Of a DNA stretch of 64,000 nucleotides, positions 34,164-43,807 are shown piece after piece. Position numbers and translations under genes: made by a program. Under the pieces are notes generated by a model. It made no database searches and was not told the origin of the DNA. It worked only from the letters and a program-made list of their open reading frames with translations. Source of the DNA: Gammaproteobacteria bacterium (GTDB lineage Bacteria > Pseudomonadota > Gammaproteobacteria > DSM-16500). The stretch spans positions 372,001 to 436,000 of the forward strand of contig JAJPGW010000005.1 of assembly GCA_021325575.1 (NCBI GenBank). The letters run 5' to 3'. Each line of letters opens with the position of its first letter. Positions within the stretch are counted from its first letter, which is position 1.

Positions 34164-35183
34164 ATGAACCGCCTAACTGGATTTTCGATTCTTTTCGCAG
34201 GGCTAATTTCACTGGCGTTATCCAGTTGTACCTTAAATCCATTTACGACCGACAATAAATTAACCGGCAGTCCATTAGCAACTGCAGCGGGAGCCGGCAT
34301 CGGCGCCGGCACTGCGTGGGCGGCTGGCGCGCCGAAATCGATGGTGGCTGCATCGGGCGTTATCGGTGGCCTTATTGGTTACTATGTCACAACGTTACGT
34401 TTTCAATCCGGCGGAATCATTAAAGGGGCGGGGCAAGTCTTTACTGTAGGCGATTATGTCACGATTGATATTCCAACTGATCGACTGTTTGATACGAATT
34501 CCGCAGAATTCCTTGATGATGCCGATCCGATTTTGAAAAGTGCGGCGGTCGTCTTACAGCGTTATCCCGATAACAATATTATGGTTTCTGGCAATACCAG
34601 TGGGTTTGGCACCACGCGTTGGGAGCTTGCCCTTTCTGAAGCGCGCGCGCGGCAAGTCGCGGGGTTTTTGTGGTCACAAGGTATTAATGGATTTGGTAGC
34701 CAAGATATTTCAACGATGCGTAAGCTCACTTATTCGGGTTATGGCAATTTTTTCCCGATTGCAAATAACATTCGCAATGACAGCATTCGACAAAACAGTC
34801 ATATTGAAATCACCGCTTATCCTACTTCAACCCAATTAAAAACCACGAAATGTTACAAAGTCTTCAATAATATTGCATCCCTGGATGAGCCAGTGAATTG
34901 TCCGGTGACCGCTTCAACCAATTTTGGTAACGCATTTTCGGAAACAATTCCCGACATACCAACGGAAACACGCTCTGATTTACCCGATATTTTTAATGAA
35001 AACAGTTTCAAAAATCCTGTTTCATCACGCCCACCGAGTCGATCGAGTTATTATTCTGAACGCGCCAGCGTTCGCGATAATACTAAGAATAATGATGATG
35101 AAAATGTGTGGGGACCTTATAACAGTGTCGCCAATGCATCCCACACTTGTAATGCCGAAATTGCTCCTCGTTTCAAAGATTAA
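34164..35183 (+). CDS. OmpA-family outer-membrane lipoprotein
   Basis: The 339-residue protein has a lipoprotein signal peptide ending LALSSC (Cys22). A glycine/alanine-rich segment (GAGIGAGTAWAAGA) that could lie in a membrane comes next. An OmpA-like peptidoglycan-binding domain spans about residues 105-225 (TDRLFDTNSAEFLDDADPIL, SEARARQVAGFLWSQGI). The last about 100 residues are polar and serine/arginine-rich. Proteins of this build occur in Legionella and Coxiella envelopes, and DotK of the Dot/Icm machine is a shorter OmpA-like lipoprotein, but I see no dot/icm neighbour. It probably links outer membrane and peptidoglycan. Confidence 0.82.
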   Translation: MNRLTGFSILFAGLISLALSSCTLNPFTTDNKLTGSPLATAAGAGIGAGTAWAAGAPKSMVAASGVIGGLIGYYVTTLRFQSGGIIKGAGQVFTVGDYVTIDIPTDRLFDTNSAEFLDDADPILKSAAVVLQRYPDNNIMVSGNTSGFGTTRWELALSEARARQVAGFLWSQGINGFGSQDISTMRKLTYSGYGNFFPIANNIRNDSIRQNSHIEITAYPTSTQLKTTKCYKVFNNIASLDEPVNCPVTASTNFGNAFSETIPDIPTETRSDLPDIFNENSFKNPVSSRPPSRSSYYSERASVRDNTKNNDDENVWGPYNSVANASHTCNAEIAPRFKD

Positions 35184-35186
35184 TTT

Positions 35187-35228
35187 GGTTATAACCTAAA
35201 TTTTTATGCTATAATTTTGGTTATAACC
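35187..35228 (+). promoter_or_regulatory. Promoter flanked by two palindromic operators
   Basis: The perfect palindrome GGTTATAACC occurs at 35187-35196 and 35219-35228, 32 bp centre to centre (three helical turns). Between them lies an extended -10, TGCTATAAT (35207-35215). The first palindrome covers the -35 position and the second covers the expected transcription start, so a dimeric repressor bound to both would shut the promoter. Confidence 0.7.
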
Positions 35229-35246
35229 GAAACGTAGAGGCTGTCT

Positions 35247-36467
35247 ATGGAAAAACTATTTGAAACTCAAAGACTTATATTGGAACAATTTGATCCCAAT
35301 AAAATATATCACCGGTTATGTTATAACAAACTCACTTTGGATAATTTTGGGACGGGCATTGTAGGACAAAGAGGTGTTGGGAAGACAACCTGGTTATTGC
35401 TTCAAGCACTAAAACAAGGGGCGAGAGAGAGAAAAGCGCTTTACGTCTCCGCGGACAATTTATTCTTTGTCGAAAATCGTTTGCTGGATTTGGCAGATTG
35501 GCTCTACAAAGAAACCGCTGTGAAATTTCTATTTATCGATGAAATCCACAAATATCCTAATTGGGTTCAAGAATTAAAAAATATTTTTGATATTTACAAA
35601 AATTTGCGGATTGTTTTTTCAGGAAGCTCCGCGATTGACATTATTCATAGCAAATACGATTTATCACGTCGGGTCACATTACACACATTAAATGGATTAT
35701 CTTTTCGAGAATATCTTGAATACTATCTCGATATAAAATTACCTGTTTACACCTTGTCAAATATCATCAACCATCATCTAGAATTAGCCCAAGAACAAAC
35801 TATTTCACAAATTCTAAAATATTTTAGAGAATATTTGCGAACGGGATATTATCCTTTTTTTAAATTACTGACCCAAGATCAAGAAAAATATCAAGCAATA
35901 GAAAATACGGCTCAGAAAACAATATACGAAGATATTGGAACCTTACACAAAATTCATTCAACAAATCTTGTCATCATTGAAAAAATTTTTAAATATGTCG
36001 TGAGCTCATCTCCAGGAGAATTAAACACCCATAAATTATCTCAATATCTTGGAAAAGATTTTGAAACCATCGATAATTATTTAAAATATCTGCATGAAGC
36101 GGGGCTCATTAAATTTTTATATTCAAATAAAAAAGGCAAAGGAATTCTAAATAAACCAATCAAAATGTATCCGGATAATACCAATTTGATTTATGCCAAT
36201 TATTTTCTTCCACAAACTTCCGATGATACGCTTGGAAAAATAAGAGAAACGTTTATTGTGAATAGCTTACAAAATGCAGGTCATCCGGTTTTTTATGGAG
36301 AAGTTGGCGATTTCAAGTGTAATGACTATCATTTTGAAGTGGGTGGGAAAAATAAAAAAATCACGCAACTCAAATCAGAAAAAAATGGCTATGTTATTGC
36401 AGACGATATCTTAACTGGAACGGGAAAAAGCATCATACCCATTTATTTATTTGGATTTTTATCCTGA
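35247..36467 (+). CDS. AAA ATPase with DUF4143-type C-terminus, first of two
   Basis: The 406-residue protein has Walker A GQRGVGKTTWLL (about residue 38) and Walker B FLFIDEIHKYPNW (about 90). An arginine-containing FSGSSAIDI sensor segment and a C-terminal winged-helix/nuclease-like region (YGEVGDFKCNDYHFEVGGKN) place it in the AAA_14/DUF4143 group. The role of these proteins is unknown. They are often patchily distributed and horizontally acquired. A second, distant member lies at 55105. The gene has its own palindromic operator region and is codon-rich in AAA/AAT, more AT-rich than its neighbours. Confidence 0.8.
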   Translation: MEKLFETQRLILEQFDPNKIYHRLCYNKLTLDNFGTGIVGQRGVGKTTWLLLQALKQGARERKALYVSADNLFFVENRLLDLADWLYKETAVKFLFIDEIHKYPNWVQELKNIFDIYKNLRIVFSGSSAIDIIHSKYDLSRRVTLHTLNGLSFREYLEYYLDIKLPVYTLSNIINHHLELAQEQTISQILKYFREYLRTGYYPFFKLLTQDQEKYQAIENTAQKTIYEDIGTLHKIHSTNLVIIEKIFKYVVSSSPGELNTHKLSQYLGKDFETIDNYLKYLHEAGLIKFLYSNKKGKGILNKPIKMYPDNTNLIYANYFLPQTSDDTLGKIRETFIVNSLQNAGHPVFYGEVGDFKCNDYHFEVGGKNKKITQLKSEKNGYVIADDILTGTGKSIIPIYLFGFLS

Positions 36468-36468
36468 A

Positions 36469-37440
36469 TTATAATAATTCAGCCAACGCAGCCCAAACAT
36501 CCGGGGCAGAAATTGCGCCCAAATTTAACGATTGATTATTATTCGCAGATAAATGTTTTTGATGACGACCTACCGTCCCGGTTAATTCTGGAAAAGTCGG
36601 GCCATACAGTGAAACCGCTGGAATATCGAGCGCTGCCGCTAAATGGCCCAATCCGGTATCAACCGACACTACACCTTTTGCATGCGATAAAATATTTGCA
36701 ATTTCAGCTAAGTTTAAACGCGGTAACACTTGAATATTTTCATTGGATTTTGCAATTCGTCTGGCCCGCTCAAATTCGGTTTCGTTGCCCCATAATAATT
36801 TGATATCAAATTGATGTTTTGCCGCAATTTTTGCTAACTCTATCCAGGAATTTTCTGGCCACAATTTAGTGTCCCATGTTGTGCCATGTAAAAATACGAG
36901 ATACTTTCCAGGATGCTCAATATTAGTGACAGATTTTTTCAAGAGTCCATAATCGGGCGCATCGGTTGGATTCGGATAATTCAATACTTGGCTGAACAAT
37001 TGTCTGGTGCGAGCAACGGCGTGAGATTCTTTTATTTTGCCTGCGGAAAATTTTTTTTGATAAAAAAGTGAAGCCAACGGTTCCCGCGCGGAATGCCAAT
37101 CCATTCCACATCGCACACCTTTTGCCAAAAACATTAACCAAACACTTTTTAGCAAGCCTTGCGCATCAATAATGTAATCATAATTATTTTCATGCATTTT
37201 TTTTCTGAAGGCTTGAAATTCTGCAATGGTTTCTTTGGAAAAAGGATTTTTGCGCCAGCGACGCAAAGCAACCGGGATGACATTTTTAACTAAAAGATGC
37301 CAGGTTGGAATTTCTGCAAACTTTTCTTCGACGACCCAGTCGAATTGAATGGCTGGATTATTTTTTCCAGCGTCAGTCAGCGCAGGCAAGGTATGAATAA
37401 TATCGCCTAGGGACGATGTTTTGATAATCAGTACGCGCAT
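36469..37440 (-). CDS. waaC: Lipopolysaccharide heptosyltransferase I
   Basis: WaaC adds the first heptose to Kdo of the LPS inner core, on the cytosolic face of the inner membrane. The 323-residue protein starts MRVLIIKTSSLGDIIHTLPA and has the GT9 family segments LHGTTWDTKLWPENSW (about residue 188) and VSVDTGLGHLAAALDIP (about 262). The start at 37440 overlaps the waaF stop (TAATG). The longer frame from 37452 is not needed. Confidence 0.92.
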   Translation of the reverse strand: MRVLIIKTSSLGDIIHTLPALTDAGKNNPAIQFDWVVEEKFAEIPTWHLLVKNVIPVALRRWRKNPFSKETIAEFQAFRKKMHENNYDYIIDAQGLLKSVWLMFLAKGVRCGMDWHSAREPLASLFYQKKFSAGKIKESHAVARTRQLFSQVLNYPNPTDAPDYGLLKKSVTNIEHPGKYLVFLHGTTWDTKLWPENSWIELAKIAAKHQFDIKLLWGNETEFERARRIAKSNENIQVLPRLNLAEIANILSHAKGVVSVDTGLGHLAAALDIPAVSLYGPTFPELTGTVGRHQKHLSANNNQSLNLGAISAPDVWAALAELL

Positions 37441-38441
37441 TAGTCTTTCCATTCGCTCATAGAATTTAATACTAACTCAGGCGCAAGCTCTTGCATACAC
37501 CGATGATGTTTCAGAGGACACTCGCGTTCAAAACAAGGCTGACAAGAAAGGGTTAACGACACCGTTTTAGCACCTGCATATAAGGGTGGCGTGAAGCCAG
37601 CGCTCGTTGGCCCATAAACGGCGACGAGTTGTTTTTGCAACGCAGCGGCAATATGCATTAATCCCGAATCATTGGTGACAACGCCAGAAACGAGTGACAG
37701 CAAATCAATCGCTTCCGCCAGTGATGTTTTACCGCAAAAATTCACCGCGCGATGGTGCGTCAGTTGCGTGATTGTTTCAGCAATGGGCGCATCATTGGTT
37801 GAACCAAAAATCCAGATTTCGAAGCCTTCTCGTATTTTTTGTAAAGCGACTTCCGCATAATACTGTTCAGGCCAGCGTTTAGCAGGGCCAAATTCTGCAC
37901 CAGGACATAAAGCCAAAATGGGGCGCGTCGTCTTGATTTCAAATTTTGCTTTTACTTTTTCAATATTTTCCTCTTTTACCATTAATTGAGGAAAAATATT
38001 CGTTGGCGGCTCTTCATTTTTTGGAAATCCAAGCGCCATAAAACGCTCGATCATCAGTGAATATTTTTGTTTATCTAAAACACGAAGGTCATTCAGCAAA
38101 ACATAACGCATTTCACCGCGCCAACCTGTGCGTTTTGGAATACCGGCTAAAAATGGAATGAGCGCAGATTTAAATGAATTGGGTAAGACAATGGCTTCGG
38201 AATAATTTTTTTGACGTAATTTTTGGGCCAATTGATATCGTTTACCCAACGCGAGCTCACCATGACCAATCGGCAACGTAATCGCCGCTGTCACTTCTGG
38301 CATGCGCTCGAGCAAAGGCAAACTCCATTGCGGCGCAAGCACATCAATTTCAGCGCCGCGCTTTTTTAACACCTTAAAAAGACACTGCGCCATGACCATA
38401 TCGCCGACCCAGGCAGGGCCGACAACCAGAATTTTACTCAT
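37440..38441 (-). CDS. waaF: Lipopolysaccharide heptosyltransferase II
   Basis: WaaF adds the second heptose of the LPS core. The 333-residue protein starts MSKILVVGPAWVGDMVMAQ and has LCPGAEFGPAKRWPEQYYAE (about residue 180) and VTNDSGLMHIAAALQ (about 260), both GT9 hallmarks. It overlaps the zinc-ribbon gene upstream by eight bases and waaC by one, so the three genes form one operon. Confidence 0.94.
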   Translation of the reverse strand: MSKILVVGPAWVGDMVMAQCLFKVLKKRGAEIDVLAPQWSLPLLERMPEVTAAITLPIGHGELALGKRYQLAQKLRQKNYSEAIVLPNSFKSALIPFLAGIPKRTGWRGEMRYVLLNDLRVLDKQKYSLMIERFMALGFPKNEEPPTNIFPQLMVKEENIEKVKAKFEIKTTRPILALCPGAEFGPAKRWPEQYYAEVALQKIREGFEIWIFGSTNDAPIAETITQLTHHRAVNFCGKTSLAEAIDLLSLVSGVVTNDSGLMHIAAALQKQLVAVYGPTSAGFTPPLYAGAKTVSLTLSCQPCFERECPLKHHRCMQELAPELVLNSMSEWKD

Positions 38442-38628
38442 CTTTTAAAACATACTCCGCACCACAATAAGGACAAACGGCCCGACCGGTTTTTTCAATA
38501 GGTAAATAAACTCTTGGGTGGGCGTTCCAGACATACATATCTTTCATGGGACAAGACAAGGGTAAATCCACTCGATTAACTTCATAGAACCGTTGAGTAC
38601 AGGCTTCTTGTTTTGGCGCATTTTGCAT
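38434..38628 (-). CDS. Small zinc-finger domain protein (COG4391 type)
   Basis: The 64-residue protein MQNAPKQEACTQRFYEVNR has the metal ligands of the family: LPLSCPM, a histidine in WNAHPRVYLPI, and CPYCGAEYVL near the end. I chose the ATG at 38628 after an AGGAG site. An upstream ATG in frame (38667) lacks one. In mitochondria the related NDUFS6 subunit binds zinc in complex I. The bacterial proteins have no firm role. It heads the waaF-waaC operon here. Confidence 0.88.
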   Translation of the reverse strand: MQNAPKQEACTQRFYEVNRVDLPLSCPMKDMYVWNAHPRVYLPIEKTGRAVCPYCGAEYVLKDE

Positions 38629-38734
38629 GGAGTCTCCTGCGTTTTTAGAATTTAGAGGGGTTATCATACCTGAAATTAACAGGAGTCAGAAGCCATGGGT
38701 TTGGCTTGAATATTTTTTTATATTTCACAATAAG

Positions 38735-39214
38735 TTACCGGGTTAATCGCTGTATCAATTCCGCATGTTTTGGAAAAAGCGCTGTCAATTGTTTGCGGTC
38801 TGCTAATTCAAAATCCTGATACTCAAAGGAGGGTGTCACAATACAACTCAGCAGAGAAAAGGCACTTTTATCATTGATTTCAGCCGCAAACCATTGATTG
38901 GCTTTGATCGTCACTTGAAAATGAAGATCGTTTTGATCACCCAAAATGATTTTTTTTAGATTGCCTTCATCATCCAAAACATAAATTGTCAAAGCACTGC
39001 CGTAATTTAAACACCAGATTTCATCGGATTTTAATCGGTGAAATGCGGAAAAATCTTGCCCTTCCAGCAGAAAATAAATAGAGGATGCCGTAGCGCGTTC
39101 GCCTTTAAATCGCGGGAGAGCAATTTTATCCGGAGATTCGTAAACACGTTTGAAACAGCCGCCTTCGATGTGTCTTTCAAGATTTAATTTTTCAATTATT
39201 TCATTTGGTTTCAT
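38735..39214 (-). CDS. Cupin-fold protein (DUF985)
   Basis: The 159-residue protein has the DUF985 segments NLERHIEGGCFKRVYES, SIYFLLEGQDFSAFHRLKSD, EIWCLNYGSALTIYVL and SLLSCIVTPSFEYQDFE, which together build a small beta-barrel. The function is unknown; relatives resemble sugar epimerases. Its start overlaps the end of the epimerase gene by 14 bases, which suggests coupling and perhaps a role in the same sugar pathway. Confidence 0.85.
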   Translation of the reverse strand: MKPNEIIEKLNLERHIEGGCFKRVYESPDKIALPRFKGERATASSIYFLLEGQDFSAFHRLKSDEIWCLNYGSALTIYVLDDEGNLKKIILGDQNDLHFQVTIKANQWFAAEINDKSAFSLLSCIVTPSFEYQDFELADRKQLTALFPKHAELIQRLTR

Positions 39215-40142
39215 GTTTTGAACTCATCAGTAAATCTTTAATGCCATTTTCCAGCGAAATCTCCGCTGCAAATTTCAAATGGGTTTTCGCCTTTTCGATA
39301 TTGGCATATGATTGCAAAATATCACCCGCACGTGGTTTCAGTCGCTCCACTTCAGCAGCGGCACCACCTGCTTTTTCGATATAACTCAGCAAATGATTCA
39401 GCGTTTCCGGTTTTCCAGTCGCAATATTCAAAATTCCGCAGTAATCACTTTCCAGCGCTAACACATTGGCTCGCGCAACGTCTTTAACAGAAATAAAATC
39501 CCGCGACTGTTCACCATCCCCAAAAATCGGGATTGGCTTTTTTTGATGATACAGTTCCAAAAATTTAGAAATCACCCCCGAATAAGGCGATTTCGGATCT
39601 TGGCGTGATCCGTAGACATTAAAATAACGCAAACCCAATTTTTTTAATCCAAATAAATGCGAATATAAATCCGCATAATGTTCGTTATTTAATTTTTCCA
39701 GTGCGTAAGGCGATAAAACATTTCCTGACAACTTCACATCATCACGACAGGGTAGATTTTTTTCATCACCATAGACGGACGCACTGGATGCATAGACTAG
39801 TCGTAAGGGTTTATTCAGATTTCGCAATGCTTCCAAAACCGTTAAAAATCCCATGGTATTCACTTTTAACGAACCAATCGGATCTTCAATCGACTTTGGC
39901 ACAGAGGGTAAGGCAGCTAGATGCAAAACCGCATCACAACGCGACATTTCTTTCGATAATTTCGATAAATCCAGAACATCGCCTTGAACCACTTCAAGGC
40001 CCGCATGAAAAAGATTTAAATTCGGTAATTTTCCCGTGGAAAAATTATCATAAACAATGACGTGATAATTTTTTTCTAATAATAAATCGACCGTGTGCGA
40101 ACCAATAAATCCAGCGCCACCTGTTACAAAAATGCGTTTCAT
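39201..40142 (-). CDS. NAD-dependent sugar-nucleotide epimerase/dehydratase
   Basis: The 313-residue protein starts MKRIFVTGGAGFIGSHTVDL (Rossmann loop). It has the catalytic SPYALEKLNNEHYADLY (YxxxK) near residue 145 and LRYFNVYGSRQDPKSPYSGV, typical of UDP-glucose 4-epimerase-like short-chain dehydrogenases. I chose the ATG at 40142, which overlaps the pcs stop by ATGA. The frame to 40196 lies inside pcs. The neighbouring heptosyltransferases suggest a role in LPS or surface sugars. The exact substrate is not visible. Confidence 0.88.
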   Translation of the reverse strand: MKRIFVTGGAGFIGSHTVDLLLEKNYHVIVYDNFSTGKLPNLNLFHAGLEVVQGDVLDLSKLSKEMSRCDAVLHLAALPSVPKSIEDPIGSLKVNTMGFLTVLEALRNLNKPLRLVYASSASVYGDEKNLPCRDDVKLSGNVLSPYALEKLNNEHYADLYSHLFGLKKLGLRYFNVYGSRQDPKSPYSGVISKFLELYHQKKPIPIFGDGEQSRDFISVKDVARANVLALESDYCGILNIATGKPETLNHLLSYIEKAGGAAAEVERLKPRAGDILQSYANIEKAKTHLKFAAEISLENGIKDLLMSSKHETK

Positions 40143-40912
40143 GCCGTACTGCGTTCCTCGGATGCTACGCAGTCCATATCTCCTAAAGGTACCCACGTAC
40201 GGTATAAACTCACTGCGACATATAACACCATGTACAGCATGGAAATGGTCACTAATAACGGATTGGATTCAGGATAAACATACATCAAACCACCGGTCGC
40301 AAATCCCCACACAACCGTTGCAAGCAGCATCCCTAATCGTAATGTTTTATTGTGGGTTAAATAATCCAGACGGGAAGGATAAAGATATTTAATCGGGACA
40401 AAACTTAATGCAGCCAACACCAATAAGATAATCAAATTGGTCAAGGCACTCATCTGCCAGAAAAATAAATAAAAAATGGCAATGTTCCAATAACTCGGAA
40501 ACCCTTTGAAAAAATGGTCTGACGTTTTAGCATCGACTTGAGTAAACTGATAAGCCGAAGAAAACGTAATGGCCACCGCACAAACAATCCGCCAATATTC
40601 AGGCACAATCGACGTCACTAAAATAAAAAATACCGGCACAATGGTATAATTAAAAAAATCGACAATATTATCGAGCAGGGCGCCATCAATTTCGGGAACC
40701 GCCTGTTTGATCTTAATCGCGCGGGCAAATAGGCCGTCGACTGCATCAATGACGACTGCGATACCCATTAACCAGAAAGCAGGCAGTAATTCATGGCGAT
40801 AAATTGCAACCAGCGCCATCAATCCAACGAACGCACCGCTCGCAGTAAAAGCATGCACGCACCAGCCCATGATTCGGCGCTGCAAGCTTACAGCAAAAAT
40901 GGTTTGAGTCAC
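40139..40912 (-). CDS. pcs: Phosphatidylcholine synthase
   Basis: Pcs condenses CDP-diacylglycerol with free choline, taken from the host, to give phosphatidylcholine in the inner membrane. The CDP-alcohol phosphotransferase motif is complete: DAVDGLFAR, then after eight residues GALLDNIVD, in a protein with about eight hydrophobic segments. I chose the GTG at 40912, which follows GGGAGG by eight bases and gives 257 residues, the usual Pcs size. The frame to 41014 adds 34 residues from the pgk promoter region. The gene heads the epimerase-cupin operon. Pcs occurs mainly in host-associated bacteria, including Legionella. Confidence 0.9.
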   Translation of the reverse strand: MTQTIFAVSLQRRIMGWCVHAFTASGAFVGLMALVAIYRHELLPAFWLMGIAVVIDAVDGLFARAIKIKQAVPEIDGALLDNIVDFFNYTIVPVFFILVTSIVPEYWRIVCAVAITFSSAYQFTQVDAKTSDHFFKGFPSYWNIAIFYLFFWQMSALTNLIILLVLAALSFVPIKYLYPSRLDYLTHNKTLRLGMLLATVVWGFATGGLMYVYPESNPLLVTISMLYMVLYVAVSLYRTWVPLGDMDCVASEERSTA

Positions 40913-40940
40913 TTCGACATCCTCCCGTATTGTCCCATTT

Positions 40941-40964
40941 GGCAAGAGTACCGTATCTCTTGCC
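40941..40964. promoter_or_regulatory. Inverted repeat in the divergent pcs-pgk region
   Basis: GGCAAGAG and CTCTTGCC (40941-40948, 40957-40964) are separated by eight bases and extend imperfectly into ATTT/AAAT. The site lies between the start of pcs (minus) and pgk (plus), and could be an operator for either or an RNA hairpin. Confidence 0.45.
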
Positions 40965-41043
40965 CAAATTCCACCAAGGCACTTGTATTTCAGTGGATTA
41001 TGCAATAAATTCATCGCATTGTTTCCACTACAGGAGCCTTTGA

Positions 41044-42237
41044 ATGTCCATTTTGAAAATGTCGGATCTGAACCTTAAGGGTAAACGAGTCTTAATACGT
41101 GAAGATCTCAATGTTCCCATCAAAAACGGTGAAGTAACCAGTGACATTCGCATTCGGGCCGCGCTACCGACGATCAAAGACGCCATGAAAGCCGGCGCCC
41201 AAGTCATTTTAATGTCCCATTTAGGCCGCCCCGAAGAGGGCACGTTCGAAGAGCAATTTTCGCTCGCCCCCGTCGCCAAACGTCTGACTGAATTATTAAA
41301 AAAGGAAGTCCCCCTGATTTCTCATTGGACCAATGGTTTCCGATTAGGTGATAAACCGATTGTATTACTCGAAAATGTCCGCTTTAACAAAGGCGAAACC
41401 GAAAATGACTTAGATCTGGCCAAAAAAATGGCTGACCTCTGCGATGTTTTTGTGATGGATGCTTTTGCGACTTCTCATCGCGCCGAAGCTTCAACTTGCG
41501 GCATTATTCAATTTGCGCCCATCGCTTGTGCGGGTCCTTTGCTGGTCAATGAATTGGAAGCATTACAAAAAATCATGCTCAATCCAAAACGGCCCGTTGT
41601 TGCCATTGTCGGCGGCTCAAAAGTGTCGACCAAACTTTCTCTGCTTGAAGCATTAAGCCAAAAAGTTGACTGCTTAATCGTTGGCGGCGGTATTGCCAAT
41701 ACCTTTATCGCAGCCGAAGGTTATACCGTTGGCCGGTCCCTTTATGAACCGGATTTAATTGATGAAGCAGAACGCTTGATGACTTCCGCCAAAAGTCGCG
41801 GTGCAGAAATTCCCGTCCCCACCGATGTCATTGTCGCCGAAAAATTATCAGAAGAAGCTGAAAGTTCTGTACGCTTAGTTTCACAAGTCGATGACAATGA
41901 AAAAATCTTTGATATTGGCCCCGATACGATTGCGGCATTGACTGCCATTATCAAAAAAGCCAAAACGATTTTATGGAATGGCCCCGTTGGCGCTTTTGAA
42001 GTGAAACAATTTTCCGAAGGCACGCGCGCTATTGCAAAAGCGATTGCGGACAGTTCTGGATTTTCTGTCGCAGGCGGCGGTGATACGTTGGCTGCTATCG
42101 AAGCTTATAATATTGCAAACAAAATTGATTATATCTCCACCGGCGGTGGCGCCTTTTTAACTTTTCTGGAAGGAAAACCCTTGCCAGCCATCGTCGCATT
42201 AGAAGAACGCGCCAAACAAAACGAGAAGGTCACATGA
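41044..42237 (+). CDS. pgk: Phosphoglycerate kinase
   Basis: Pgk makes ATP from 1,3-bisphosphoglycerate in glycolysis and runs in reverse in gluconeogenesis. The 397-residue protein has the signature [16 protein letters not shown] (about residue 13), [10 protein letters not shown], the basic RAEASTCGI region and the nucleotide-binding [12 protein letters not shown] near residue 340. An AGGAG site precedes the ATG. It overlaps pyk by ATGA. Confidence 0.98.
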   Translation: MSILKMSDLNLKGKRVLIREDLNVPIKNGEVTSDIRIRAALPTIKDAMKAGAQVILMSHLGRPEEGTFEEQFSLAPVAKRLTELLKKEVPLISHWTNGFRLGDKPIVLLENVRFNKGETENDLDLAKKMADLCDVFVMDAFATSHRAEASTCGIIQFAPIACAGPLLVNELEALQKIMLNPKRPVVAIVGGSKVSTKLSLLEALSQKVDCLIVGGGIANTFIAAEGYTVGRSLYEPDLIDEAERLMTSAKSRGAEIPVPTDVIVAEKLSEEAESSVRLVSQVDDNEKIFDIGPDTIAALTAIIKKAKTILWNGPVGAFEVKQFSEGTRAIAKAIADSSGFSVAGGGDTLAAIEAYNIANKIDYISTGGGAFLTFLEGKPLPAIVALEERAKQNEKVT

Positions 42238-43679
42238 ACCATTTACGCCGCACCAAAATAGTTGTCACACTCGGTCCTTCACTGGATGAACCCGATATCT
42301 TGCGGCGTGTTATTTTAGCGGGCGCGGATGTTTTTCGCGCTAATTTTTCTCATGGTTCGGTTGAAATGCATGAACAACGCATTCAAATGGTCCGGAAAAT
42401 TGCCGGTGAATACGGTAAAGCAGTGGCCATTCTCGTTGATTTGCAAGGTCCCAAAATTCGCATCGGACGATTCAAAAATAAAAAAATTCAATTGCGCGAA
42501 GGTCAACCTTTTATTCTGGACACGGAATTAAAAGGAGATGAAGGCACCGAAGAAACCGTCGGTCTCGATTACAAAAATTTACCGAATGACGTGCACGCGG
42601 GCGACACGCTTTTATTAGACGATGGTCGCATTGTAATGCAAGTTGAAAAAACCACGCCCCAAAAAATTTTTTGCAAAGTCACTGTGGCCGGTGAATTATC
42701 CAATAATAAAGGGATCAATCGATTAGGCGGCGGACTTTCCGCCGAAGCATTAACGGACAAAGACCGTTCCGACATCAAAGAAGGTGTCCGTCTTGAAGCA
42801 GATTTTATCGCGATTTCTTTTCCACGAAGTGCAGCTGATGTGAATGAAGCGCGGGCCTTGTTAAAAGCCGCCGGCGGCAACGCGGATATCATCGCAAAAA
42901 TCGAACGCGCCGAAGCCGTCACCAACATTGATGAAATTATTCGCGCATCCGATGGCGTCATGGTGGCACGCGGTGATTTGGGTGTGGAATTAGGAGATGC
43001 TGAACTTCCAGGCGTGCAAAAACATATTATCCGTCAAGCGCGATCGTTAAATAAACCGGTGATTACAGCAACTCAAATGTTAGAAACCATGACTTACAGC
43101 ACCATCCCAACTCGCGCTGAAGTATCCGATGTCGCGAACGCTGTTTTAGATGGTACTGATGCGGTGATGTTATCGCAGGAAACGGCTGTTGGAAAATATC
43201 CTGACAAAGCAGTCGCTGCCATGGATCGAATTTGTTTAAGCGCAGAACGGAACCCTATTGCAAAAACGCCGCGCGCTCGCGTTGATTTTCATTTCAAATA
43301 TGTTGATGAAGCGATTGCGATGGCGACGATGTACACTGCGAACCATTTAGATATTCGTGCGATTATTGCATTAACAGAATCCGGCACGACACCGCTTTGG
43401 ATGTCACGTGTCAGATCAGCCATTCCCATTTTTGCTTTAAGCCGTCATGTCAGCACTCAACGACGCATGGCACTTTATCGCGGCGTTTATCCGATTGCTT
43501 TCGATGCGACTCCGATTGATCGTCGTCATATTAATCAAGAAGCGGCTAACCAATTAGTTAAGCTGGGCATTTTAAAAGAAGGGGATTTGGTGATTATTAC
43601 TAAAGGCGATCTCATCGGGGTACATGGCCGTACCAATTCGCTGAAAATTTTCACGGTTGGCAGTTTACCTGCGGTTTAG
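42234..43679 (+). CDS. pyk: Pyruvate kinase
   Basis: Pyk converts PEP and ADP to pyruvate and ATP. The 481-residue protein has [17 protein letters not shown] at the start and the catalytic [18 protein letters not shown] (about residue 222). It also has [26 protein letters not shown] and the regulatory C-terminal domain. It is cotranscribed with pgk. PEP is also the phosphate donor for PtsP encoded in this window. Confidence 0.98.
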   Translation: MNHLRRTKIVVTLGPSLDEPDILRRVILAGADVFRANFSHGSVEMHEQRIQMVRKIAGEYGKAVAILVDLQGPKIRIGRFKNKKIQLREGQPFILDTELKGDEGTEETVGLDYKNLPNDVHAGDTLLLDDGRIVMQVEKTTPQKIFCKVTVAGELSNNKGINRLGGGLSAEALTDKDRSDIKEGVRLEADFIAISFPRSAADVNEARALLKAAGGNADIIAKIERAEAVTNIDEIIRASDGVMVARGDLGVELGDAELPGVQKHIIRQARSLNKPVITATQMLETMTYSTIPTRAEVSDVANAVLDGTDAVMLSQETAVGKYPDKAVAAMDRICLSAERNPIAKTPRARVDFHFKYVDEAIAMATMYTANHLDIRAIIALTESGTTPLWMSRVRSAIPIFALSRHVSTQRRMALYRGVYPIAFDATPIDRRHINQEAANQLVKLGILKEGDLVIITKGDLIGVHGRTNSLKIFTVGSLPAV

Positions 43680-43701
43680 TAAGATATTTTGAAATTTGCA
43701 C

Positions 43702-43780
43702 GTCATTGCGAGCCATGCTTTTCAGGGCGAAGCAATCTCCAAAAGATTGCTTCAGCGTAAAAAGCACGCTTCGCAATGAC
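43702..43780. repeat. Palindromic REP/MITE-like repeat, family 1, copy 3
   Basis: GTCATTGCGAG at the left pairs with TCGCAATGAC at the right (one end base differs). The inner hairpin GAAGCAATCT..AGATTGCTTC is present. This copy is more diverged in the linker (GCGTAAAAAGCACGC) than those at 1534 and 8823. It lies between pyk and wrbA, both on the plus strand. Confidence 0.88.
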
Positions 43781-43807
43781 AGAGGACTTAGCTAGCACGG
43801 AGGCTTT

